Notes: a model not told the origin generated them from the sequence alone. A stretch of 7,237 bases of DNA from Dokdonella_A sp040002595 (GCA_040002595.1 JBDUED010000127.1:1-7237); one strand, 5' to 3'. Counted from the first letter of the stretch, positions 1 to 6,381 are shown. Numbers and translations: made by a program.

Positions 1-72
1 CATGAGATTGCGTCGCTTGAGGACGCTTGGCTGGACGCGCATTCGGCGCTCGATAGAGCCCTCCAAGCCTGA
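1..72 (+). CDS. 3' end of an unidentified gene (partial)
   Basis: The frame starting at base 1 is open for 23 codons and ends at a TGA at 70-72. The visible C-terminus (HEIASLEDAWLDAHSALDRA and three more residues) is acidic and leucine/alanine-rich, as expected for a terminal helix, with mostly G/C third positions. The second frame is also open over this stretch but gives an arginine-rich peptide typical of an out-of-frame reading. Too little is visible to name a family. No intrinsic terminator is seen in the 25 bases before the next promoter, so some readthrough into the operon is possible. Confidence 0.45.
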   Translation, partial: HEIASLEDAWLDAHSALDRALQA

Positions 73-97
73 TTTCCGTCGGCCTTGAAGTCTTTGC

Positions 98-125
98 TTG
101 ACAACTATGTTTATGGTGTTATAGT
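98..125 (+). promoter_or_regulatory. Sigma70-like promoter of the GntR/ABC operon
   Basis: A perfect -35 hexamer TTGACA (98-103) is followed after 16 bases by TATAGT (120-125), one mismatch from the -10 consensus. The predicted start is near 132, giving a leader of about 68 bases before the first ATG at 200. The leader contains a small dyad, CGACG (149-153) with CGTCG (163-167). This is the best promoter-like sequence in the window. Such a strong core promoter fits a repressor-controlled operon. Confidence 0.7.
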
Positions 126-139
126 TCACTACATCACTA
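103..139. promoter_or_regulatory. Candidate operator for the YtrA-type regulator
   Basis: Several dyads overlap the promoter. AACTAT (103-108) and ATAGTT (121-126) form a perfect 6-bp inverted repeat spaced by 12 bases and touching both -35 and -10. GTG (116-118) and CAC (127-129) are symmetric about TTATAGTT. TGGTG (114-118) and CACTA (135-139) pair at four of five positions, giving GGTG-N16-CACT. From memory, Xanthomonas YtrA-type regulators bind a GGTG-N16-CACC motif upstream of their own operon; this site is one base off. Binding here would block RNA polymerase. Which dyad is the true operator cannot be decided from sequence alone. Confidence 0.5.
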
Positions 140-199
140 GTTCATCAACGACGCAGACAACACGTCGAATTCTTCTGGTCCCACCTAGCTGAGGGTGTC

Positions 200-589
200 A
201 TGTCAAACCGTCTTGCCCATCTCTTGCTGCTGTCCACCGGCCTTTGCACGGTCGGCATGGTCATCGCCATGTCCTCCCCGGGCATCGCCACACGCGCTCA
301 GGTTGTGTCGCCGGTCGCGGCGCCCGCAACAATCGTCGCACACACCCCAACCATGGTGCTGCTTCCAACCATTGTCGTGCATCCGGACCGGCCCGTGCCG
401 ACCTTGGCTACCATCACCGTGCACGCCTCTTTGGCACACGACCCAGTCGACAAGACTGATGTCAGCGCAAGCGCCTATGACGTCGCCAGCCATACCGCTG
501 TTTCGGCGCTGGTTTCGCTGCCCGGCAGCTCCTTCGACATGCCCTACTATTCCTTCGGCAAAAGCTTGCGCCGCGTGAGCAAGGAATGA
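200..589 (+). CDS. Small exported or membrane-anchored protein of unknown function, first gene of the YtrA/ABC operon
   Basis: This 129-residue protein has a basic start (MSNRLAH), a long hydrophobic stretch (about residues 8-24) and a possible signal-peptidase site near A33 (ATRA before QVV), so it is probably exported or anchored with its C-terminus in the periplasm. Three strand-like segments follow, ATIVAH (43-48), PTIVVH (56-61) and ATITVH (70-75), each ending in histidine. The C-terminus has an aromatic/basic tail, MPYYSFGKSLRRVSKE. I recognise no enzyme motif. GAGGG at 191-195 lies just before the ATG. Third codon positions are G/C-rich in this frame. The stop lies 5 bases before the preferred start of the GntR gene, so the two are probably cotranscribed. 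It may be a sensor, partner or target of the ABC module; that is inference. Confidence 0.75.
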   Translation: MSNRLAHLLLLSTGLCTVGMVIAMSSPGIATRAQVVSPVAAPATIVAHTPTMVLLPTIVVHPDRPVPTLATITVHASLAHDPVDKTDVSASAYDVASHTAVSALVSLPGSSFDMPYYSFGKSLRRVSKE

Positions 590-594
590 CCCTG

Positions 595-963
595 ATGAGC
601 ATGACCTGGAACGATTCGACGCCGATCTACCGTCAACTGCGCGACCGCGTGGTGGCGATGATCCTGGATGGCGTCCTCAAACCCGGCGATGCATTGCCGT
701 CGGTGCGTCAGGTAGCCGGTGATTTCCAGATCAATCCGATCACCGTGTCCAAGGCATATCAGGAATTGGTCGATGAAAATCTGGTGGAAAAACGAAGGGG
801 ACTGGGCATGTACGTGAACGAAGGCGCGCGCGATGCGCTGATGAAATCCGAACGCGAGCGTTTTCTGCGCGAGGAATGGCCAGCGCTGCACGCGCGCCTC
901 GCCCGCCTCGGCTTGAGCCTCAAGCAACTCATGGAAGAAGCCAAAATCGGGGAAGTCAAATGA
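595..963 (+). CDS. GntR family transcriptional regulator, YtrA subfamily
   Basis: With this start the protein has 122 residues. Residues 10-74 form the GntR winged helix-turn-helix: PIYRQLRDRVVAMI begins the first helix, LPSVRQVAGDFQINPITVSK (34-53) is the recognition region and EKRRGLGMYV (65-74) the wing. Only about 45 residues of helix follow, with no large effector domain, which is the mark of the YtrA subfamily. YtrA-type regulators are typically encoded with ABC transporter genes and repress their own operon, as here. ATG 586 overlaps the previous stop but has no spaced ribosome site; ATG 595 has AAGGA (581-585) nine bases upstream, so I prefer it. ATG 601 is also possible. The stop overlaps the ATPase start by ATGA. 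The ligand is unknown. Confidence 0.92.
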   Translation: MSMTWNDSTPIYRQLRDRVVAMILDGVLKPGDALPSVRQVAGDFQINPITVSKAYQELVDENLVEKRRGLGMYVNEGARDALMKSERERFLREEWPALHARLARLGLSLKQLMEEAKIGEVK

Positions 964-1832
964 GCGCAAACATCTCCAATCCGATCATCCGCGCACGCGG
1001 TTTGTCGAAACAATACGGGAATACCAAAGCGCTCGATGCGGTGGACTTCGACATTGAATCGGGTCGTATCGTCGGCTTGATCGGCCCCAACGGTGCCGGC
1101 AAGACCACAGCACTCAAGGCAATTCTGGGACTCACCGATTTCGAGGGCGAGCTGTCCGTGCTCGGCTTCGATCCCCGGTCGCAGCGCACTCAACTGATGG
1201 AACAGGTGTGCTTCATCGCCGACGTTGCCGTTTTGCCGCGCTGGATTCGCGTGCGTGAAGCGATCGAGTTTGTCGCCGGTGTGCACCCGCGTTTCTCGCC
1301 CGCCAAATGCCAGGCATTCCTCGCGCATACGAAGATCACCCCAGGAATGAAAGTGCGCGAATTGTCCAAGGGCATGATCGTGCAGTTGCACCTGGCCCTT
1401 GTGATGGCGATCGACGCCAAACTGCTGGTGCTCGACGAACCCACGCTTGGTCTCGACATTCTGTATCGCAAGTCGTTTTACGAAAATCTGCTGTCGGATT
1501 ATTTCGACGAAAACAAGACCATCATCGTGACCACGCATCAGGTCGAGGAAGTGGAAAACATTCTCACCGATTTGATGTTCATCAACGGCGGCAAGATCGT
1601 CGTTGCGGCCACGATGGAGGAAGTCGGCGAACGCTATATCGAGGTGATGGTCAATCCCGACAACGCCGCCGCCGCACGAGCCCTCAAACCGCTCAACGAA
1701 CGCCAGATTTTCGGCAAATCGATCTTCCTGTTTGACGGTGCGGACCGCGCACGCCTGGCCGAACTCGGCGAATTGCACAAGGCGAGCGTTGCCGACCTGT
1801 TCGTCGCGACCATGAAAGGAACCTACGCATGA
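960..1832 (+). CDS. ABC transporter ATP-binding protein
   Basis: This 290-residue cytoplasmic ATPase would power the membrane subunit encoded next. Visible motifs are Walker A GPNGAGKTT (42-50), signature LSKGM (135-139), Walker B LLVLDE (155-160) with catalytic E160, D-loop TLGLD (162-166) and switch histidine H193. The signature departs from LSGGQ, and the Q-loop region (CFIADVAVLPRW, 84-95) has no glutamine, a pattern seen in YtrB/CcmA-like ABC-2 ATPases. A C-terminal tail of about 65 residues follows the nucleotide-binding core. The frame is open upstream to 876, but that part lies inside the GntR gene; ATG 960 has GGGGAAG (949-955) before it and an ATGA overlap with the GntR stop. The 3' end overlaps the permease start by four bases. 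The substrate cannot be inferred. Confidence 0.95.
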   Translation: MSANISNPIIRARGLSKQYGNTKALDAVDFDIESGRIVGLIGPNGAGKTTALKAILGLTDFEGELSVLGFDPRSQRTQLMEQVCFIADVAVLPRWIRVREAIEFVAGVHPRFSPAKCQAFLAHTKITPGMKVRELSKGMIVQLHLALVMAIDAKLLVLDEPTLGLDILYRKSFYENLLSDYFDENKTIIVTTHQVEEVENILTDLMFINGGKIVVAATMEEVGERYIEVMVNPDNAAAARALKPLNERQIFGKSIFLFDGADRARLAELGELHKASVADLFVATMKGTYA

Positions 1833-2806
1833 ACACTTTTCCTCTTCTGCTCAAGCGCGAATACTGGGAGCACCGGGGCGGCTTTGTGTGGACGCCGTTC
1901 TGGATCACCACGGCGTTCCTCATTATTACCGTGCTCGTCATCATCAGTGCGGAGGTTTTCCGCGCCCAGGCAGGCATCCATGTCGCCGGCTTTTCGCTCG
2001 ATGACTTGCGCGGCAGCATCAGCGCGACGGATATCGCGCAGGCCGGCAACGGCCTGGACATGTCGCAGCTCGTGTTCGCCGGCATGACCTCGGTCGGACT
2101 GTTCTTCGTGACGTTCTTTTACCTGCTCGGTGCGCTCTATGACGATAGGCGCGATCGCAGCGTACTGTTCTGGAAATCGCTGCCGGTGTCCGATACCGCG
2201 ACCGTCGCATCGAAGGCGCTGACTGCCATGCTGGTGATGCCTGTGATTGCGCTCGCGCTATCAACCGTGGCTTATCTGGCGTTTCTGATCGTTATTTGCC
2301 TGTGGGCCGGCGTGCATGGTTTGAACGCATTTCCGGTCGTGTTTGCAGCCCACCCGATCGGCATGTTCCTGCGTCTTGCCGCCACCTTGCCCATCGGCGC
2401 ACTGTGGGCCTTGCCGACCATCGGGTGGCTGCTGTTCTGGTCCGCCTATGCGCGCAGCAAGCCGTTTCTGTGGGCCGTCCTGCTGCCGGTTGTCGCACTC
2501 ATTGCCAACTGGTGGATCGGTTTGCTCGGAGGCCCGCACATGAGTGGCGATGTACACCTTGCATCGATTCTCGGGCGCCTCCTGTTCAGCATAATTCCAG
2601 GGAGCTGGCTATCGATGTCAACCGGCGGCGACGGTCCGAACGTCTGGTTCAAACCGGATGCAGGCCACGTCATCGGCAGCCTCGACCCAAGCCATCTCTA
2701 TGCCGTGCTGGCGACATCCAACCTGTGGATTGGCGTCATCGCCAGCCTCGTCCTGCTCGCAGGCGCGATCTGGTTTCGTCGTCGTCGCATCGAAACTTCG
2801 GTCTGA
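1829..2806 (+). CDS. ABC-2 type transporter membrane subunit
   Basis: This 325-residue inner-membrane protein has about six to seven hydrophobic segments, near residues 20-40, 81-104, 130-158, 166-180, 184-206, 212-233 and 298-316. A cytoplasmic loop carries LYDDRRDRSVLFWKSLPVSD (103-122), a block characteristic of ABC-2 permeases of this type. A hydrophilic, probably periplasmic stretch (about 262-290) precedes the last helix, and the protein ends in a basic RRRR tail. The start follows AAAGGA (1815-1820) with 8-base spacing and overlaps the ATPase stop. It would form the transport complex with the ATPase. Related modules respond to envelope stress in other bacteria (B. subtilis ytr), but the substrate here is unknown. 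Confidence 0.92.
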   Translation: MNTFPLLLKREYWEHRGGFVWTPFWITTAFLIITVLVIISAEVFRAQAGIHVAGFSLDDLRGSISATDIAQAGNGLDMSQLVFAGMTSVGLFFVTFFYLLGALYDDRRDRSVLFWKSLPVSDTATVASKALTAMLVMPVIALALSTVAYLAFLIVICLWAGVHGLNAFPVVFAAHPIGMFLRLAATLPIGALWALPTIGWLLFWSAYARSKPFLWAVLLPVVALIANWWIGLLGGPHMSGDVHLASILGRLLFSIIPGSWLSMSTGGDGPNVWFKPDAGHVIGSLDPSHLYAVLATSNLWIGVIASLVLLAGAIWFRRRRIETSV

Positions 2807-2820
2807 AAGACCCAATGAAC

Positions 2821-2849
2821 CGGCGGGGCGCGAGCCTTGCGTCTCGCCG
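2821..2849 (+). other. Intercistronic hairpin between permease and lipoprotein genes
   Basis: The arms CGGCGGGGCGC (2821-2831) and GCGTCTCGCCG (2839-2849) pair over 11 bp, with two G-U wobbles, around a 7-base loop (2832-2838). It lies 14 bases after the permease stop and just before the lipoprotein ribosome site (GGAGA, 2855-2859). No T-run follows, so it is not a standard terminator. It may stabilise the upstream message, mark a processing point or reduce expression of the last gene. Confidence 0.6.
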
Positions 2850-2864
2850 TCAACGGAGAACCGC

Positions 2865-3392
2865 ATGATCATCATCCACCGCTCCACTTTCGCATTCGCC
2901 TTCACCCTGCTGCTGGCTGCCTGCAATAACGGCAACCCGGGCGATTCCAACGCCGTGCGACGTCACTTCTCGATCGACAACGGCGCCGTCGCGGTACATG
3001 CAGCGGGAGCGGCCGACGCCATCGTCGATCCCGCCGGCAACCTCAGTATCGGCGGCAAGTCGGTTGACACGACAGCGGCGCAACGCACCCTCCTCGCCCA
3101 TTACCACGCAGAAGTGTTCACGTTGCGCAACGAAGGCATCGCGCTCGGCCGAGCCGGCATCAAGACGGCGGGCACCGCAGTCGCAAGCGTGGTCGAAGGT
3201 CTGGCAAGCGGCGACCCGAACACCATCGGCGACAAGGTCGAAGCGCAGGCAAAGCAGGTCGAGGCGCACGTGGGCAATTTGTGCGACACGCTGCGCGATC
3301 TTCGTTCAACGCAGGAACTGATCGTCCGTCAACTACCGGCATTTCAAGCTTACGCGACGATCAACGCCGACGAGGTCGATCACTGTCGCTGA
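2865..3392 (+). CDS. Lipoprotein, YggN/DUF2884-like
   Basis: This 175-residue protein begins with a lipoprotein signal: hydrophobic residues 7-17 and lipobox LAAC with the lipidation cysteine at C20. Asparagine and glycine follow the cysteine, with no aspartate at +2, so outer-membrane sorting is likely. The mature part contains DPAGNLSIGGKSVD (55-68), AAQRTLLAHYHAEV (71-84), a glycine/alanine-rich helix (91-116) and a C-terminal half with C140 and C174 that could form a disulfide. The general layout and the 'GNLSIGGK ... AQR.LL..Y' block resemble the YggN/DUF2884 family of periplasmic proteins of unknown function; this is recalled similarity, not a search result. GGAGA (2855-2859) supports ATG 2865; the frame is open further upstream but lies within the permease gene. 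It is probably the last gene of the operon, 58 bases after the permease. Confidence 0.85.
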   Translation: MIIIHRSTFAFAFTLLLAACNNGNPGDSNAVRRHFSIDNGAVAVHAAGAADAIVDPAGNLSIGGKSVDTTAAQRTLLAHYHAEVFTLRNEGIALGRAGIKTAGTAVASVVEGLASGDPNTIGDKVEAQAKQVEAHVGNLCDTLRDLRSTQELIVRQLPAFQAYATINADEVDHCR

Positions 3393-3452
3393 ACCAAAGA
3401 CGTGGCGAGCGCAGTGGGGTGCGACCACTCGCGCAGATTAGCGAAGCAACGC

Positions 3453-3485
3453 AAAAAAAGGCCGCGCAATGCGGCCCTTTTTCTT
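3453..3485. terminator. Bidirectional intrinsic terminator between convergent genes
   Basis: Seven A residues (3453-3459) precede the stem GGCCGC (3460-3465) / GCGGCC (3471-3476) with a GCAAT loop, and a T-tract follows (3478-3482, then TT at 3484-3485). On the plus strand it ends the ABC operon 60-90 bases past its last stop. On the minus strand the A-tract becomes a T-tract, so it also ends the gene whose stop is at 3507. Confidence 0.9.
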
Positions 3486-3506
3486 CTACCGTAGCGCGCG
3501 AACCGA

Positions 3507-4667
3507 TCAATGCACGGTGTCGTTCAACACCTTGTACTTGTTCGCGCCATCGGCCTGCACACCCGTTTGCGTCAGATCCAGCGTACCGACGAGCCAGTAA
3601 CGCTCAAGATCGCGTCCGATTCGGCGCACGACAGCTGCGGCATTGCCGCTGGTGTAGATGAGGTCGCCATTGCGCAGCTTTGCGGGGTCAATTGTCGCGG
3701 TAATCGGATGCCCATCATTGAGGTTTTTTTCCAGTGCCAAACGTGCGGCTGCATCCGCGGCAGGTTCGCGTACTTCGAGCGAGTTCGTCACCTGGCTGAA
3801 CTCACGCCGCACGCTGCCGTCGCCGCGTATGGCTGACACCACCTGATAACGATCGGTCGCCAGCGGCTTCAACTCCGTGCGCCGCAGGTCGAGATTGCCG
3901 TCGACCCAATACAACGCAAGGCGACGACCTTCTCGGCGCGTGACGGCCTTGACAGCACCATCGACGTACAAGGTATCGCCCGATTGCAGCGATGCGACCG
4001 GCAAGCTGCCATCAGCGGGACGACCCTCGTTAAGCGACTTTTCGAGACGGGCGCGGGCCGATTCGATATCGGATGCTGCGGGCGCTGCGGGCGCCACCAC
4101 GGACGCTGGGGGAGCCGCGGCAACGACAGCAGGGGAAACTGCCGCCGGCTTCGGTGCAGCCGCGCGTGCGGCGGCCGCGGTTTGCTGCGCGAGACGCGCG
4201 GTCGCCAATTCAGCTTCGGCCTTGGCCTTCTCGGCCTCCGCACGACTCTTGTCCGCGTCCGCCTTCGCCTTGTCCGCATCAGACCTGCTCTTGGCCGCTT
4301 CCGCTCTGGCTTTTTCCACTTCGGCCTTGCTCTTCTCGATCTCGGACTTGTCTGCCTTCACGGATTCCGCGGCGGCTGGACTAGCGGACTTGTTCTCCAC
4401 GCGCACCAGCACGCTTTCGTAAAACCCGTCGCGCAACACCAGATCCGCGTTGCCGCCCGCGTGAACCTTGGCTGCAATCTTCGCGTGCCATTCCGGCGGC
4501 GCCGTGATGACCAGTTTGTTGCCCGACGCAACAGCTGCGCGTCCCAGAGCGGCAAGCGCGGAGTCGGCCTTGCCGCTCTGGAAACTCGCGCCGCTGATAT
4601 CAGTGTTCTGCTGGGCATATGCACTGGTCGCGACCAGTGCGCTGGCAAGCATGAGTTTTTTCAACAT
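3507..4667 (-). CDS. Exported coiled-coil protein with tandem C-terminal domains, unknown function
   Basis: This 386-residue protein has a Sec signal peptide (MLKKLMLASALVATSAYA, cleavage after A18). Residues about 26-92 form a small alpha/beta-like domain (SALAALGRAAVASGNKLVI ... LRDGFYESVLVRVE) that recalls secretin/STN-type N-domains. Residues 104-160 are Lys/Ala/Glu/Asp-rich (for example KADADKSRAEAEKAKAEAE), a likely coiled coil like that of TolA. An Ala/Pro linker (164-199) leads to two copies of a 70-residue domain (208-277 and 312-381). A spaced ribosome site (GGAG, complement of 4676-4679, 8-base spacing) and the signal peptide fix ATG 4667; the frame is open upstream to 4916, but that extension does not look like protein. 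No catalytic motif is seen. It is probably periplasmic or envelope-bound, with a structural or binding role; that is inference. Confidence 0.85.
   Translation of the reverse strand: MLKKLMLASALVATSAYAQQNTDISGASFQSGKADSALAALGRAAVASGNKLVITAPPEWHAKIAAKVHAGGNADLVLRDGFYESVLVRVENKSASPAAAESVKADKSEIEKSKAEVEKARAEAAKSRSDADKAKADADKSRAEAEKAKAEAELATARLAQQTAAAARAAAPKPAAVSPAVVAAAPPASVVAPAAPAASDIESARARLEKSLNEGRPADGSLPVASLQSGDTLYVDGAVKAVTRREGRRLALYWVDGNLDLRRTELKPLATDRYQVVSAIRGDGSVRREFSQVTNSLEVREPAADAAARLALEKNLNDGHPITATIDPAKLRNGDLIYTSGNAAAVVRRIGRDLERYWLVGTLDLTQTGVQADGANKYKVLNDTVH
3525..4046 (-). repeat. Tandem 70-residue domain duplication within the exported coiled-coil protein
   Basis: Copy 1 is residues 208-277 (bases 3837-4046) and copy 2 is residues 312-381 (bases 3525-3734), offset by exactly 104 residues. 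By eye they align without gaps with 29 identities in 70 positions. Shared anchors are LEK.LN.G.P, L..GD..Y, AV.RR.GR.L..YW, G.LDL..T and Y.V. The DNA copies have diverged, so this is an old domain duplication and not a recent repeat. The spacer between them (278-311) includes RGDGSVRREFSQVTNSLEV. Confidence 0.85.
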
Positions 4668-4829
4668 TTGACAAGCTCCGGTTTCTTCGTTCTTGAGCAA
4701 AGGGAAAGACGGACAGCCGTTAGCGACCGTCGCCGCTGGCGGACGATCCACCGCGCGTTCAACGAAGCAGTGTGGCGTGGAACTGCGTAGTCCGCATGTG
4801 CCGTTCGCCACAAACGCTGCGCGACCTCG

Positions 4830-4852
4830 AAAAAAATCGTCACAAATTGACG
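4830..4852 (-). terminator. Weak candidate intrinsic terminator downstream of fumC
   Basis: Read on the minus strand, a 5-bp stem CGTCA / TGACG with loop ATTTG (4838-4852) is followed by A and seven T residues (4836-4830). It lies about 100 bases past the fumC stop. The stem is short, so termination would be partial at best. The same dyad could instead be a protein-binding site. Confidence 0.4.
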
Positions 4853-4864
4853 CGAACTGCACGG

Positions 4865-4885
4865 CACTGGCGGTACCAGTGGTAC
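4865..4885. repeat. Two overlapping inverted repeats
   Basis: CACTGG (4865-4870) pairs perfectly with CCAGTG (4876-4881) across CGGTA. GTACCA (4873-4878) pairs perfectly with TGGTAC (4880-4885) across a single G. The two use some of the same bases and are therefore mutually exclusive as hairpins; as DNA they may be a protein-binding site. The role is unknown. Confidence 0.4.
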
Positions 4886-4955
4886 TCCACCTCAACCGAC
4901 CGATCATCGCATTCAAGCACGCCGCACTTGCAGCATTCGTGCCGTGACGCGTGCG

Positions 4956-6350
4956 TCAGCGGCTACCTGGGCCACCGTGAATGCCGCCCTTGGTCAACGC
5001 GGCCGGATCAAGCAGCTTCTCCAGTTGCGCACGCGACAAACCCGTTGTCTCCAACGCGACATCGAGAATCGGCCGACCTTGCTTGTAGGCTTGCTTGGCC
5101 GTAGCTGCGCCCTTGTCGTAGCCGATGACGGAATTCAGCGCGGTCACCAGGATTGGATTGCGCTCGAGCGCTTCCTTGATCTTGTCCTCGCGCACCTTGA
5201 AACCCGCAATCGCCTTGTCGGCAAGCAAGCGCGAGGCATTGGCGAGCAACTCCACCGACTGCAACAGATTGAGGGCAATCACCGGCAACATCACGTTGAG
5301 CTGAAAATTGCCGCTTTGTCCGGCAATCGTGATGGTGGCGTCATTGCCGATCACCTGCGCACACACCATCGCCATCGCTTCGGGAATCACCGGGTTGACC
5401 TTGCCCGGCATGATCGAGGAGCCCGGCTGCAACGCCGGCAACTCGATCTCGCCCAGACCCGCGAGCGGGCCGGAATTCATCCAGCGCAAATCGTTTGACA
5501 TTTTCATCAGCGAACAGGCCAGCGTCTTCAGTTGGCCGGAGAGTTCGACCGCGACATCCTGCGAACTGATGCCCTCGAAATAATTGTCGGACGCCTCGAA
5601 TTTCACGCCAGTCATCTTGGTCAGCTCTGCGCTGATTGCGGGCCCGAGTTGCACATCCGCGTTGATACCGGTACCAACTGCGGTGCCGCCCTGCGGCAAT
5701 TTGCGCACGCGCTTCAACGCGTCGTTGAGTCGCTCGATGTTCGAACGGATCTGCGCGGACCAGCCACCGAGTTCCTGGCCGAAGGTGACCGGCATCGCGT
5801 CCATCAGATGGGTGCGGCCGGTTTTGGCGACCTTCTTCAATTCCTTGGCGCGCACATCCAGCGTTTTCTTCAGATGCGCCAAGGCCGGCAACAATTTCTG
5901 GCTGACCGTGAGCGCCGCGCTGACCTGGATCGCGGTCGGGATCACATCGTTCGACGACTGCCCGTTGTTGACATCGTCGTTCGGATGCACCGTGGTGCCG
6001 CCCGCCGCACAGACATGCGCAATGACCTCGTTCGCATTCATGTTTGACGAGGTGCCCGAGCCGGTCTGGAACACATCGATGGGAAATTGTGAATCGAATT
6101 CCCCTGCGGCCACTTGCGCCGCCGCCTTGCGAATCGCCTTTGCAGAGGCAGTTTTGAGATGACCGAGATCCGCATTGGCTTGCGCCGCCGCGGATTTTAT
6201 GAGGCCGAGTGCGCGGATGAATTCGCGCGGCATGGCGAGACCCGAAATCGGAAAATTATCGACCGCTCGCTGCGTCTGCGCGCCGTATAACGCGTCGTCG
6301 GGGACTTTCAGTTCGCCCATGCTGTCGCGCTCGATCCGGTACTGGCTCAT
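4956..6350 (-). CDS. fumC: Class II fumarate hydratase
   Basis: This 464-residue cytoplasmic enzyme interconverts fumarate and L-malate in the citric acid cycle, as an iron-independent homotetramer. Family landmarks are all present: TGSGTSSNMNANEV (96-109), HPNDDVN (122-128), NGQSSND (129-135), TGRTHLMDA (177-185) with H181 at the active-site histidine position, and signature GSSIMPGKVNP (310-320) with S311 on the catalytic loop. Length matches the family. TGINAD and the NFQLNVMLPV block also fit fumarase; the related aspartase is the main alternative and looks less likely. ATG 6350 has AAGG (complement of 6357-6360) six bases upstream; an adjacent GTG at 6353 is too close to that site. It is transcribed away from purB. 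Confidence 0.97.
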   Translation of the reverse strand: MSQYRIERDSMGELKVPDDALYGAQTQRAVDNFPISGLAMPREFIRALGLIKSAAAQANADLGHLKTASAKAIRKAAAQVAAGEFDSQFPIDVFQTGSGTSSNMNANEVIAHVCAAGGTTVHPNDDVNNGQSSNDVIPTAIQVSAALTVSQKLLPALAHLKKTLDVRAKELKKVAKTGRTHLMDAMPVTFGQELGGWSAQIRSNIERLNDALKRVRKLPQGGTAVGTGINADVQLGPAISAELTKMTGVKFEASDNYFEGISSQDVAVELSGQLKTLACSLMKMSNDLRWMNSGPLAGLGEIELPALQPGSSIMPGKVNPVIPEAMAMVCAQVIGNDATITIAGQSGNFQLNVMLPVIALNLLQSVELLANASRLLADKAIAGFKVREDKIKEALERNPILVTALNSVIGYDKGAATAKQAYKQGRPILDVALETTGLSRAQLEKLLDPAALTKGGIHGGPGSR

Positions 6351-6381
6351 CACGTGCCTTCTTCAAAAAAGGGAAACATCG

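Larger units (their letters stand above)
4668..4955 (-). other. Spacer between fumC and the coiled-coil protein gene
   Basis: I see no credible gene in these 288 bases. They hold a candidate fumC terminator (4830-4852), overlapping dyads at 4865-4885, and a distant inverted repeat TGTGGCG (4771-4777) / CGCCACA (4806-4812). No convincing -35/-10 pair for the downstream minus-strand gene was found, although its promoter must lie here unless it is read from fumC. A TGACGC/GCGTCA dyad (4945-4958) covers the fumC stop. Confidence 0.5.

Noticed and set aside
195..578. Cys/Pro/Ser-rich open frame starting at a GTG, overlapping the first gene of the operon
   Set aside because: Composition is that of a frame-shifted reading; the 200-589 frame has G/C-rich third positions, a signal-like N-terminus and operon spacing.
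586..594. Upstream ATG for the GntR regulator giving an ATGA overlap with the first gene
   Set aside because: The AAGGA ribosome site lies directly against this ATG; it is correctly spaced for ATG 595. The difference is only three residues and not certain.
876..959. N-terminal extension of the ABC ATPase
   Set aside because: It lies within the GntR coding region in another frame; ATPase homology begins right after ATG 960.
759..1778. 339-codon open frame on the minus strand
   Set aside because: It is antisense to the clear GntR and ABC ATPase genes; its His/Arg/Cys-rich product has no recognisable features.
3984..4790. 268-codon plus-strand open frame opposite the coiled-coil protein
   Set aside because: It is a shadow of the repetitive Lys/Ala/Glu coding sequence, rich in Arg/Gly, with no ribosome site or motif.
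4668..4916. Upstream extension of the coiled-coil protein to an earlier start
   Set aside because: The extension does not read as protein, and the signal peptide and ribosome site at ATG 4667 are clear.
4944..6162. Several plus-strand open frames opposite fumC
   Set aside because: The fumarase signatures on the minus strand account for this region in full.
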